Part shown: positions 1-8,818 of the stretch, in pieces | Layout of the letters: the number at the start of each line of letters is the position of its first letter | Numbering within the stretch: the stretch's first letter is position 1 | Origin: Dehalococcoidia bacterium | GTDB lineage: Bacteria; Chloroflexota; Dehalococcoidia; GIF9; UBA5629 | Length of the DNA: 41,687 nucleotides | Assembly: GCA_011170325.1 (NCBI GenBank) | Contig: DUEX01000001.1 | Location: forward strand, 64,373-106,059 | Reading direction: 5' to 3' | Notes under the pieces: generated by a model | What the model was told of the DNA's origin: nothing | Seen by the model: only the letters and a program-made list of their open reading frames with translations | Database searches by the model: none | Position numbers and translations under genes: made by a program

Positions 1-1804
1 AACTCTGGTCAAAATTACCATGATCTTCAAAAGGATAATGCCATTGAGCAAAAGGCATAGCCCCAGAGTCAAACCAGCAATCAATCACTTCCGGTTGCCG
101 CTTCATTTCTCCAGCACATTTCGGACAAGCAAAAGTAATGCCATCAACAAAAGGACGGTGCAAGTCTAAGGGCTCGGCTAAACCTTTGAGCTTTGGTTTT
201 GCCTTTAGCTCATCAAGGCTACCCACGCATTCATAGTTATCACAGCCTGAACATCTCCAGATGTTAAGAGGTGTTCCCCAGTAGCGTTCCCGGGAAAAAG
301 CCCAGTCAACATTATTCTCCAGCCAATCACCGAAACGGCCATACTTAATATGTTCTGGATACCAGTTTATCTTATCATTCCCAGAAATGAGCGCTTCCTT
401 CATTACCGATGTCCTGATATACCAGGTTCTCTTAGCATAATAGAGAAGCGGTGCTTCGCAGCGCCAGCAGAAGGGATAAGTATGAATGATTCGCTCACTA
501 CGATAAAGTAACCCCCTCAACTTAAGGTCTTGTATAATAAAGTGGTCAGCCTCCTTAACAAACTTGCCAGAGAAAGGATAGCCACCTGTAATCTTGCCCT
601 CCAAATCTACCGGGTGGACAAAATCCAGTCCACTTCTTGCGCCGGCATCATAATCGACCTCGCCGTAAGCTGGAGCCATATGGACAATGCCAGTTCCGTC
701 TTCCATAGAAACGAAACCACCGGCAACCACCGGGTAATTAAAGAAGCCCAGCTGTTTCCACTTAATATTAGATGAAGGTTGCCCATCCTTTTCCCATATG
801 TCCATCCTACTAACAGTAACTCCAAAGTCAAACGGGTCAAATAAGGGTTCATACCTCAGTCCCACCAAATCGTTGCCGTTTACTTTGGCCACCACATGAG
901 TACCACCCAGTCCCACTTGCTCTAGACGCGCCGAGGCTGAAATAAGATATTCTTCATCAGCTCCTATAATCGAATATTCAGCATCATCAGCAACCGCCAG
1001 AGCAGTGTTGCCAGGCAGCGTCCAAGGAGTAGTCGTCCATGCCAGCAAGTAAACAGGCTTATCCCCAGTAAGGTCAAGAAGCCACTTCACAAAATCGGCT
1101 TCCCTATCGCCATAACCCTTTCGCAATCTCTCAAGAAAACCTGGGGCTTTATATACTGCTTTTGCAACCTTAAACTTTATGTAAACCGATGGGTCTTCAG
1201 CATCATCTCTATAACCCAAAGCCACCTCATGGGAACTAAGAGAGGTGCCGCACCGCGGGCAATGAGGAGTGACCTTATAACCCTGATAAATCAAGCCCTT
1301 GTCCCACAACTGCTTTACTGCCCACCAGCAAGATTCAATATAGCTATTGTCTAGAGTTATATAAGGATGCTCCATATCCAGCCAGAAACCGATACGCTCC
1401 GTCATAGCTTCCCACTCTCCAAGATAATTAAACACGCTCTCTCGGCAGTGAGCATTAAACTCGGCTACCCCATAGTCTTCAATCTGAGCTTTGCCACTAA
1501 AGCCTAGCATCTTCTCTACCTCTAGTTCCACTGGCAGCCCATGAGTATCCCACCCCGCCTTGCGCGGTGCATAATAGCCTTTCATCGTCTTATACCGAGG
1601 TATAACATCCTTAAACACTCGGGATAACACATGATGAATCCCTGGGCTACCGTTGGCTGTTGGCGGACCCTCATAGAGCGTAAACCGTGTTGCTCCATGC
1701 CGTGCTGCAACGCTCTTTTCAAAGATATGATGCTCTCTCCAAAAACTGAGGATACGGTTCTCTAGTTGAGGAAAACTTACCTTGCTGCTTACCAGCTGGA
1801 ACAT
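1..1804 (-). CDS. ileS: Isoleucyl-tRNA synthetase, N-terminal and middle part (3' end lies outside the window)
   Basis: Manual minus-strand reading from ATG at 1804: MFQLVSSKVSFPQLENRILSFWREHHIFEKSVAARHGATRFTLYEGPPTANGSPGIHHVLSRVFKDVIPRYKTMKGYYAPRKAGWDTHGLPVELEVEKMLGF; at the window edge ACPKCAGEMKRQPEVIDCWFDSGAMPFAQWHYPFEDHGNFDQS. Class I IleRS signatures. Open to position 1, so not in the ORF track. Confidence 0.95.
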   Translation of the reverse strand, partial: MFQLVSSKVSFPQLENRILSFWREHHIFEKSVAARHGATRFTLYEGPPTANGSPGIHHVLSRVFKDVIPRYKTMKGYYAPRKAGWDTHGLPVELEVEKMLGFSGKAQIEDYGVAEFNAHCRESVFNYLGEWEAMTERIGFWLDMEHPYITLDNSYIESCWWAVKQLWDKGLIYQGYKVTPHCPRCGTSLSSHEVALGYRDDAEDPSVYIKFKVAKAVYKAPGFLERLRKGYGDREADFVKWLLDLTGDKPVYLLAWTTTPWTLPGNTALAVADDAEYSIIGADEEYLISASARLEQVGLGGTHVVAKVNGNDLVGLRYEPLFDPFDFGVTVSRMDIWEKDGQPSSNIKWKQLGFFNYPVVAGGFVSMEDGTGIVHMAPAYGEVDYDAGARSGLDFVHPVDLEGKITGGYPFSGKFVKEADHFIIQDLKLRGLLYRSERIIHTYPFCWRCEAPLLYYAKRTWYIRTSVMKEALISGNDKINWYPEHIKYGRFGDWLENNVDWAFSRERYWGTPLNIWRCSGCDNYECVGSLDELKAKPKLKGLAEPLDLHRPFVDGITFACPKCAGEMKRQPEVIDCWFDSGAMPFAQWHYPFEDHGNFDQS

Positions 1805-1806
1805 AT

Positions 1807-2454
1807 CTAACGCTTCTTTAATAGAATGGCTACTTTTCGCGCTTCGCCTTCACCCATGCTTTGAGTACTAACATCTGGGTGGTCGGACAAGGCCAGATGA
1901 ATAATGCGGCGCTCATCTGCAGGCATAGGTTCAAGGGTTATTGGACGCCGCCTTGTCTTCACCTGCTCTGCCAAACGCAAAGCCAAACTTCGCAAAGATT
2001 CATAACGACGCTTCTTATAGCCAACAACATCAACATTTATCGGCACCCACATCTTCAACTTCTCAGCAACTATAAGCCTGACAATATATTGCAGAGAAGC
2101 TAGAGTCTGGCCTCGGCGACCAATCAAAATTCCCAAGTCATCACCTTCGATATTCAAAGTCACTGGCAGTTCGCCCGCAGACGCTTGAGTTGCACGAATC
2201 TCGGCTACTATCCCCATAGATTTAACTAGCGTCTCCAGAATCTCCATAGCCACCTTAGCCACGTCGTCCTTTTCCTGTAGCTGAGGCAAAAGCCTCACTT
2301 TGATCCTAGCTTCCTCAGCTCCTACCCCTAGAACCCCTGACTTGCCTTTTCTCAAAACAACAACTTCCACCTGATCCTCGTCTACGCCTAGCTGCTCTAG
2401 TGCCATCTGGATGGCTTCATCCACTGTTTTAGCGCTTACTTCTACCTCTTTCAC
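1807..2454 (-). CDS. jag: Jag/KhpB-type RNA-binding protein (Jag-N, KH, R3H)
   Basis: MKEVEVSAKTVDEAIQMALEQLGVDEDQVEVVVLRKGKSGVLGVGAEEARIKV (Jag_N), IGRRGQTLASLQYIV (KH), ADERRIIHLALSDHPDVSTQSMGEGEARKVAI (R3H); directly downstream of yidC. Confidence 0.93.
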   Translation of the reverse strand: MKEVEVSAKTVDEAIQMALEQLGVDEDQVEVVVLRKGKSGVLGVGAEEARIKVRLLPQLQEKDDVAKVAMEILETLVKSMGIVAEIRATQASAGELPVTLNIEGDDLGILIGRRGQTLASLQYIVRLIVAEKLKMWVPINVDVVGYKKRRYESLRSLALRLAEQVKTRRRPITLEPMPADERRIIHLALSDHPDVSTQSMGEGEARKVAILLKKR

Positions 2455-3275
2455 CTCCTGAAAGCCCCCTTTTTCTTCTCATAAGCCTTCTTGATCACCT
2501 TAGATTGCTGTTCCGCTGGTGGTATCTTTCGAGCTGGCTCTGGCTTTAGAGCAGACGGGGTAGTTAAATAACCCCAGCCACCAGTAGCAAAATACTGAAT
2601 TCCGATGCCGATTATATTTGAAACCACCCAGTAAAGAGCCAGACCACTAGGAAAAGACAACGTAAACATGCCAAACATCAATGGCATCATTAACGTAGTC
2701 ATGCTGGTCATAGATTGCTGCCTGGGGTCAGTAGCTGGTGCCGTCACCATTTTCTGCTGCACCCACATTGTGCCACCTACCAGTATAGCCAAAAGAAGGT
2801 AACGGTCAGGCTGTGACAATTGGAACCATAGAAAGTGCTCATTTAGCGGCACCGCTTGACTTACTACCGACCAGGAATAAAGATGCTGAGATAAATCTAA
2901 CAAGTTCTCCGGAGTTGCCGCCAAAGCCCGCATAATAGACTGATAAAGGGCAATCCAAATGGGCAACTGGATAAGCATAGGCCAGAGGCAGCCCAGAGGG
3001 TTTATTCCAGCTTCTTTATACAGCATCATCGTCTCCTGCTGCAGTTTCCGCTGGTTTTTACCATACTTCTTTTGGAGTTCCTGAAGCTTTGGCTGCAACG
3101 ATTGCATAGCTTTTGTAGATTGAGTCTGCCGCAAAGTAAGAGGGAACAGCACCAGCCGAACGATAACAGTAAGAACGATGATTGCCAATCCAACGTTACT
3201 GAATAAAATCTCGGACAAGGCAATCAAGCTATTGAGCACCGGCTCAAGGATAATACTATTCCACAACTCAGCCAT
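2451..3275 (-). CDS. yidC: YidC/Oxa1 membrane protein insertase
   Basis: VGLAIIVLTVIVRLVLFPLTLRQTQSTKAMQSLQPKLQELQKKYGKNQRKLQQETMMLYKEAGINPLGCLWPMLIQLPIWIALYQ, classic YidC core; overlaps jag start. Confidence 0.95.
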   Translation of the reverse strand: MAELWNSIILEPVLNSLIALSEILFSNVGLAIIVLTVIVRLVLFPLTLRQTQSTKAMQSLQPKLQELQKKYGKNQRKLQQETMMLYKEAGINPLGCLWPMLIQLPIWIALYQSIMRALAATPENLLDLSQHLYSWSVVSQAVPLNEHFLWFQLSQPDRYLLLAILVGGTMWVQQKMVTAPATDPRQQSMTSMTTLMMPLMFGMFTLSFPSGLALYWVVSNIIGIGIQYFATGGWGYLTTPSALKPEPARKIPPAEQQSKVIKKAYEKKKGAFRR

Positions 3276-3283
3276 AATCAGCT

Positions 3284-4513
3284 CTACTCAATGTCTGAAG
3301 AAAATCTCCAGGCTATTTCTCCATTTTGCACATCAATAGCATAGACATAGCGGTCTCTGGCATGAATATAAACCATATTCCCCCCAGCATAGAGAGGAGC
3401 CATCACTGAATAACCAATAGACACAGTTCGCTCCAATGCTCCGCTATCAGCCTCAAGTATATACGTCTCTCCTGATTGTGAGACTACTACGAGAAGATTA
3501 TCCACCAACACCGGCGTAGACACAATTGGGCTATCAGTAACAAACTGCCATAACTCCTTACCTGTTCTGACCTCAAGAGCATAGATTTTGTGGTCAAGAC
3601 AACCAGCATAAACAACACTATCCTTAACCAATGGACTTGCCCAAAACCAGTTCTCTCCCTCAAACCTCCATCTCTCTTCACCATCGGCACTACCAATAGC
3701 ATAAAGGTAACGATCAAAAGTGCCCAAAAAAACATTGTCTCCAGAAACTACAGGAGACGAAGCAATAGCTGCTGGTGATTCAAACTTCCAAAGTTGACTC
3801 CCGTCTCTGCTGGATAAAGCATAAAGACTGCCATCATAGTTACCAACATAGACAACACCATCACTAACCGCAGGAGATGTCCATATTCTTCCCCCGGTTT
3901 CAAATTCCCACCTCTTATTTCCAGAGACTGCATCCAAGGCATATATTGTGCCCTCAGAGTCGCCAACGTAGACAGCATCACCGGCCACTACTGGGCTACC
4001 CACAATAGCCCCAATAAACTTAGTCTCCCCTCGTGGATAAAACCACTCCCCCTTTTCAATCCATGACGGGTTGCCTTCTTCATCATAACCCGGAGCCGAC
4101 CTGTTCATAGCCATAACTTTACCATTATAAGTTCCAACATAAACTAGTTCCTCAGCCGCTGCTAGTGTGCCATAAATCTTTACCCCTGGCGCTGCCGGAG
4201 CACAAGCCGGACCACATATCGAGCCTGGAGGGACTGGAGCCTTAATGGTGTAACTCCACTCCATTTCGCTGGGAAAACTTAGCCCCCGACTTCGAGCTGA
4301 AGGGTCCAGTGCTAACACTTTACCATCCATCGACCCAAAGTAAAGAATACCATTGTAACCAGTAAGCCCTGACCATCCCTGTGCCCCTGGCCCAGCACAG
4401 CCACCACCCGACGATGCGGGGACACAACTAAAAGCAGCTATGCCAAGAACAGCAAGTGGAAGTAACAAAATCAACACCTTGCTTAGTTTAATTATAACGA
4501 AATTAAGGTTCAT
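3284..4513 (-). CDS. PQQ/BamB-like beta-propeller repeat lipoprotein
   Basis: N-terminal hydrophobic signal with lipobox-like AAFSC; repeated blades such as VYVGDSEGTIYALDAVSGNKRWEFETGG..SPAVSDGVVYVGNYDGSLYALSSRDGSQLWKFES. Confidence 0.88.
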   Translation of the reverse strand: MNLNFVIIKLSKVLILLLPLAVLGIAAFSCVPASSGGGCAGPGAQGWSGLTGYNGILYFGSMDGKVLALDPSARSRGLSFPSEMEWSYTIKAPVPPGSICGPACAPAAPGVKIYGTLAAAEELVYVGTYNGKVMAMNRSAPGYDEEGNPSWIEKGEWFYPRGETKFIGAIVGSPVVAGDAVYVGDSEGTIYALDAVSGNKRWEFETGGRIWTSPAVSDGVVYVGNYDGSLYALSSRDGSQLWKFESPAAIASSPVVSGDNVFLGTFDRYLYAIGSADGEERWRFEGENWFWASPLVKDSVVYAGCLDHKIYALEVRTGKELWQFVTDSPIVSTPVLVDNLLVVVSQSGETYILEADSGALERTVSIGYSVMAPLYAGGNMVYIHARDRYVYAIDVQNGEIAWRFSSDIE

Positions 4514-4548
4514 CTCTATTCTCTGTTAATGGCTGAAGCCAAAGAATC

Positions 4549-4758
4549 TTATGGTACTGGGTCATAGCCGCCAAGAGACCAGGGGTGACAGCGAGCTAAG
4601 CGTCTAGCTGTTAGCCAGCCCCCTTTAATCAATCCATACCTTTGAATTGCTTCACAAGCATAATGAGAACAAGTAGGACTAAAACGGCAAGAAGATGGGG
4701 TAACTCGTGATATAGTAGACTGATACAGCTTAATTAACTCCAGGGCTAACCGCTTCAT
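4549..4758 (-). CDS. yidD: Membrane protein insertion efficiency factor YidD
   Basis: LIKLYQSTISRVTPSSCRFSPTCSHYACEAIQRYGLIKGGWLTARRLARCHPWSLGGYDPVP; between rnpA and yidC. Confidence 0.95.
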   Translation of the reverse strand: MKRLALELIKLYQSTISRVTPSSCRFSPTCSHYACEAIQRYGLIKGGWLTARRLARCHPWSLGGYDPVP

Positions 4759-5092
4759 CTCTGTCTCTTAGTAAATGAGCCCGAACTAGTAACCTATCTA
4801 CTGACTTCTTGAGTTGATGGTAGTCAACAGCTACTGCGCTCGGACGGGCAATAAACACTACATCCCACCCCGGCTTTACTGGTGTTAAGCGTACTATCTC
4901 TCTTAGCAAGCGCCGCACCCGATTACGTACCACTGCTTTACCCAACTCTTTAGTCACCGAAAACCCATACCGACTCAATTCAAGCCCATTGGGTAATGCT
5001 TTTATTACTATAAAATTATCTGCCCAAGCTTTGCCCGACTTATAAACAGTCAAATATTGGGCTCTTTTTGTCAAAGCCCAATTTCTTGTCAT
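4730..5092 (-). CDS. rnpA: Ribonuclease P protein component (ORF track extends to 5119; MTRNWALTKRAQY start at 5092 preferred)
   Basis: FIVIKALPNGLELSRYGFSVTKELGKAVVRNRVRRLLREIVRLTPVKPGWDVVFIARPSAV; RNR motif; adjacent to rpmH. Confidence 0.92.
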   Translation of the reverse strand: MTRNWALTKRAQYLTVYKSGKAWADNFIVIKALPNGLELSRYGFSVTKELGKAVVRNRVRRLLREIVRLTPVKPGWDVVFIARPSAVAVDYHQLKKSVDRLLVRAHLLRDRDEAVSPGVN

Positions 5093-5097
5093 AGCTG

Positions 5098-5238
5098 CTA
5101 AACCGGCGTTAATCGCCACCGACCCTTAAGCCGTCTTGCCTTCAATGTTTCCCGCCCGCCACGAGTCGCCATCCTAGCTCGAAAGCCATGCTTACGCCTT
5201 CTTGAAATTTTCTTAGGCTGATATGTCCGCTTCGGCAC
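5098..5238 (-). CDS. rpmH: 50S ribosomal protein L34 (46 aa, GTG start)
   Basis: Manual reading of minus strand: (V/M)[45 protein letters not shown]. Textbook L34; below the ORF-track length cut-off. Confidence 0.96.
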   Translation of the reverse strand: MPKRTYQPKKISRRRKHGFRARMATRGGRETLKARRLKGRWRLTPV

Positions 5239-5263
5239 TTCGCTTATTCCTCAGAAGCTAACC

Positions 5264-5551
5264 TTACCTCCTGAGACCACCTATCTGTCGAACGTGATCC
5301 GGAGTATAAGGCAGCAAAGCTAGATAGCGAGCTCTCTTTATGGCTAATGCCAAGCGTCGCTGGTGCTTGGCACAAACACCTGTCCGGCGGCGTGGCTCAA
5401 TTCTACCCCTGTCAGAAACATAACGCTGCAGTCTGGAAATATCTTTATAATTTATCTCAACATTTTCAGCACAAAAGGAGCAAACTTTAGGCTTGAAAAC
5501 AAATCGGCGTCCTTTTTCTCTCCTGTCTCTTATCTCCTTGCCCTCTACCAT
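5264..5551 (-). CDS. rpsR: 30S ribosomal protein S18
   Basis: [60 protein letters not shown]. Confidence 0.95.
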   Translation of the reverse strand: MVEGKEIRDRREKGRRFVFKPKVCSFCAENVEINYKDISRLQRYVSDRGRIEPRRRTGVCAKHQRRLALAIKRARYLALLPYTPDHVRQIGGLRR

Positions 5552-5583
5552 CTCTTAATCCTTGTCTTCCCTGAAAATAAATC

Positions 5584-6009
5584 CTAAAAGGGTAAATCTT
5601 CAGGTTCCACCTCCTCAACAGCCTCTGTAGCAAATTCTTCAGCGGGGAGAGGAGCTATAGCTTGTCTGTCAAGGAACAATACCCTATTAGCTATCACTTC
5701 AACTCTTGTGCGCTTTTGCCCATCCTGCCCTTCCCAAGTACGAGTGCGTAAACTCCCCTCAACATAGACTCGCTGTCCTTTAGTCAAGAATTGATTACAA
5801 CTCTCAGCCTGCTTTTTCCAAGCAACTACAGTAAACCATTCTGTCTCCTGCTTGCGCTCTCCATCAGACGTTGTATAGACTCGATTAGCAGCAACACGAA
5901 ACGAGGTCACCGGATTACCACTCGGCGTAAAGCGCATTTCAGGATCAGTGCCAACATTTCCGATAAGCATAACTCTGTTCAAACCTGCCATGGTAAGCCC
6001 CCCTTTCAC
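5584..6009 (-). CDS. ssb: Single-stranded DNA-binding protein (probable start at internal MAGLNRV)
   Basis: MAGLNRVMLIGNVGTDPEMRFTPSGNPVTSFRVAANRVY...EWFTVVAWKKQAESCNQFLTKGQRVYVEGSL, C-terminal acidic tip EPEDLPF. Confidence 0.95.
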   Translation of the reverse strand: MKGGLTMAGLNRVMLIGNVGTDPEMRFTPSGNPVTSFRVAANRVYTTSDGERKQETEWFTVVAWKKQAESCNQFLTKGQRVYVEGSLRTRTWEGQDGQKRTRVEVIANRVLFLDRQAIAPLPAEEFATEAVEEVEPEDLPF

Positions 6010-6318
6010 CTAGTCCCTTAACTTAATCAGTAGATGTCGCAGAACTTCTTCAGAAAGTCGAAGATTCGCTTCCAGCTCTTTAGTCAAAGCTGGCTTCAGT
6101 TCAAGCTGAGCCAATACATAATTCCCCTCTATAAATCGTCTTATAGGATAAGCTAGTTTCCTTCTCCCCCACTGATTTACCTCGGTTACACTCCCACCAA
6201 TCCTGTTAATAAACTCGCTCACCTTGCTCACAGTGTTAGGCACTTCTTCATCGGCCACCTCAGGACTGACAATAAATACTAGCTCATAACTAGGCACTTT
6301 ATCACCTTCAAAATCCAA
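6010..6318 (-). CDS. rpsF: 30S ribosomal protein S6
   Basis: YELVFIVSPEVADEEVPNTVSKVSEFINRIGGSVTEVNQWGRRKLAYPIRRFIEGNYVLAQLELKP. Confidence 0.94.
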   Translation of the reverse strand: MDFEGDKVPSYELVFIVSPEVADEEVPNTVSKVSEFINRIGGSVTEVNQWGRRKLAYPIRRFIEGNYVLAQLELKPALTKELEANLRLSEEVLRHLLIKLRD

Positions 6319-6437
6319 AAGTCAGCTCATTATAACATATCAAAGAAAACAGCAACAAGCCTATGTCAAAACTCAGGTATTTCTTGCATTTTAGTTGCTT
6401 CTGGCTTATATTCTTAAACTAAACAAAGGAGCCATTC

Positions 6438-7538
6438 TTGGAAATCAGTATCATCGGCTTGCCTAAGAGCGGCAAGACAACGATCTTTAATGCTTTGACT
6501 AGAGGTAGAGCTGAGGTCACAGCTTATGCCCCAACCACTCTAGCTCCTAACGTAGGAGTATCTAAGGTACCAGAGCTGAGACTACAAGCCCTGGCCAAAA
6601 TATTCCAGCCAAAGAAGATAACACCAGCTGAGGTGAAATATGTCGATATCGCTGGTATAGCCAAGGGTTTTGGCAAAAGTGAGGGAATAAGTGGTCAATT
6701 CCTGAACTATGTTAGTAACGCTGATGCCCTGCTCCAAGTAGTGCGAGCCTTTGAGGACGAAAATATACCTCATATTGAGGGTAGCATTGACCCGAAGCGC
6801 GATATAGCTACCATGGATTTAGAGCTTATCTTCTCCGATTTAGCTATGATCGAAAGAAGACTCGAGCGTCTTGAAGTCTCTCTAAAAGATCCTAAACCGT
6901 CAGAACGCGATCCACATATGAGAGAGCAAGCCCTACTCCAAAAGATTAAGTCAGGGTTAGATAAAGATATACCGATATGGCAACAAGGTTTAACTACTGA
7001 GGAAATCAAAAGCCTAGCTAGTTATCAATTTCTTACCGCTAAACCTATGCTGGTAGTCATTAATATCGGAGAGAACCAGCTAGCGCAAGCTCCTTCCCTT
7101 GAGGTTAAAATGCGCTCAGCCTATTCCCATCCCCAATTCGAGATAGCGGCTTTATGTGGTAAGTTAGAAATGGAGTTAACCCAACTCAATGATGCTGAAG
7201 CTGAAGAATTCCGCAATGCCCTGGGGCTGCCTGAGCCAGCACTTGACCGTATCATCAGGCTTTCCTATCAGCTTCTAGGACTAATCTCCTTCTTTACCAC
7301 GGTCTCTGCTGAATTAAAAGCCTGGACCATTCCTAAAGGAACTACTGCCTTAAAAGCTGCCGGAAAAATCCATTCCGATATTGAAAAAGGTTTTATTCGG
7401 GCTGAAGTGGTAAGTTTCCACGATTTAGATAGGTGCGGGAGCTTAGCCGAAGCGCGAAAGCAAGGACTACTTAGACTTGAGGGCAAAACTTACATTGTCC
7501 AAGATGGAGACATAATAACTTTCTTGTTTAATATTTAG
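6438..7538 (+). CDS. ychF: YchF-type Obg-family GTPase/ATPase
   Basis: P-loop GLPKSGKTTIFNALT; G3 DIAG; C-terminal TGS-like LISFFTTVSAELKAWTIPKGTTALKAAGKIHSDIEKGFIRAEVVSFHDL...LRLEGKTYIVQDGDIITFLFNI. Confidence 0.92.
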   Translation: MEISIIGLPKSGKTTIFNALTRGRAEVTAYAPTTLAPNVGVSKVPELRLQALAKIFQPKKITPAEVKYVDIAGIAKGFGKSEGISGQFLNYVSNADALLQVVRAFEDENIPHIEGSIDPKRDIATMDLELIFSDLAMIERRLERLEVSLKDPKPSERDPHMREQALLQKIKSGLDKDIPIWQQGLTTEEIKSLASYQFLTAKPMLVVINIGENQLAQAPSLEVKMRSAYSHPQFEIAALCGKLEMELTQLNDAEAEEFRNALGLPEPALDRIIRLSYQLLGLISFFTTVSAELKAWTIPKGTTALKAAGKIHSDIEKGFIRAEVVSFHDLDRCGSLAEARKQGLLRLEGKTYIVQDGDIITFLFNI

Positions 7539-7553
7539 AGCTGATATTTTTGC

Positions 7554-7634
7554 CTTTAGCAGAACCTAACAATGCTACCCGTCTTTACTCCCGGAGGAAC
7601 CTTCACCTCCAGGGGCCTCACCTATTTGCTAAAG
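7554..7634. terminator. Nested inverted repeats in the convergent ychF/sixA junction
   Basis: CTTTAGCA (7554-7561) pairs with TGCTAAAG (7627-7634); internal GGAGG...CCTCC hairpin. Confidence 0.3.
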
Positions 7635-7635
7635 T

Positions 7636-8157
7636 CTACTTTTCAATAAGCTCGGGAATCAGAGTCCATTTCATTAGCCAACTGCCATTGATCTGGCTAA
7701 GGCAGACTATGCCACCCATGCTGAACCTAATTACTTCCTTCTCAGGAGTGCCAAGAATAAGCAAGGATGCTAACCGGCTCAAGTGAGGAAGATGTCCCAC
7801 TATCATCAATGGTCTCTCAGCCTGGTGCACTAACAGCTTCGCTTCATAAGGGTCATCCAAAGGAGCAAGTCCTTTCTGCTCTCTAACACCTTGAGAAGGC
7901 AAGAGATAATGGTCAAAAAGTTCCGCTGTTTGCTTTGCCCTGAGTTTGCCAGAGTGAAGGATCTGGGCAACCTCTATTCCCAAAGTAGCAACATAGCGCG
8001 CTATTGACTCTACCACAGCTTCGCCCTTATCTGTCAAAGGTCGTTCGGTATCTTCTATCTCAGATTTAGGCTCTCCATGCTGCACTAAGTAGATTTCCAC
8101 TACCTGCTCCTGAGTTTTACACTTCTGATAACCCCAAGTATACCATATTAGCTGCAC
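7636..8157 (-). CDS. SixA-like histidine phosphatase superfamily protein (true start probably at VVEIYLVQHGEP)
   Basis: VEIYLVQHGEPKSEIEDTERPLTDKGEAVVESIARYVATLGIEVAQILHSGKLRAKQTAELF...PLMIVGHLPHLSRLASLLI. Confidence 0.85.
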   Translation of the reverse strand: MQLIWYTWGYQKCKTQEQVVEIYLVQHGEPKSEIEDTERPLTDKGEAVVESIARYVATLGIEVAQILHSGKLRAKQTAELFDHYLLPSQGVREQKGLAPLDDPYEAKLLVHQAERPLMIVGHLPHLSRLASLLILGTPEKEVIRFSMGGIVCLSQINGSWLMKWTLIPELIEK

Positions 8158-8459
8158 CAGCTTTAATCTGCGTCCCGTTCGAGTTGAATAGCTGTATCCA
8201 TCGAGCTAAATCATAGGCTAATAATTAAGGCAGCAAGTCATCAAATTCCATAGCTTAAATACCTCCATGACTGAACAGATATCACAACATCTGGAAACAC
8301 CTTTGCTCTTGATAAAGAGACTATCTAGTATGCTAAAGAGCTGACACTTCATCGCCAACCAAACTGAGATTTGCTCGCCTGGGACTGCTCTCACTCAACA
8401 CCACCACCCCCTAAAAAGCTACCAATGTTGCTGAGTTGCTTCAATATCCTTTCTATAGA

Positions 8460-8515
8460 TGGTATAATAAATTAGGTAGTTATACCTTGACAACAAGTAA
8501 ACATATATCTATATA
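8460..8515 (+). promoter_or_regulatory. Two promoter-like elements upstream of the small membrane protein
   Basis: Extended -10 TGGTATAAT at 8460-8468; TTGACA (8487-8492), 17-bp spacer, TATATA (8510-8515). Confidence 0.5.
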
Positions 8516-8529
8516 GGGAGAAGATAAGA

Positions 8530-8742
8530 ATGGATGATAAGAGGTTGATTATATGGACAATGGGAGTAGTGTTGATTGCTGTTGGATTACCCCTTTTTTG
8601 TATAGCAAGATATTTTATCGCAGCAGAGGATAAAAAGAAACAAAAAGCGAGTGACATTAAAAATCTTAGTATACTTTGGATGGCAGTGGGAGTATTGATT
8701 TATATTGGTGTACTTATCTCAAGATTTATTGTTAAACCGTAA
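8530..8742 (+). CDS. Small membrane protein of unknown function, two predicted TM helices
   Basis: MDDKRLIIWTMGVVLIAVGLPLFCIARYFIAAEDKKKQKASDIKNLSILWMAVGVLIYIGVLISRFIVKP; AGGGAG SD-like sequence upstream; promoter-like motifs upstream. Confidence 0.6.
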   Translation: MDDKRLIIWTMGVVLIAVGLPLFCIARYFIAAEDKKKQKASDIKNLSILWMAVGVLIYIGVLISRFIVKP

Positions 8743-8818
8743 GCATTTTATTACTTGTTTAGACGGTATAATTGCCATAAATTAAATAAGGTGACAGCCT
8801 AAGTAACAAGGAGAGGTG

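Noticed and set aside
530-852. ORFs 530-775 (+) and 607-852 (-)
   Set aside because: Out-of-frame or antisense readings inside ileS, which is open through the window start.
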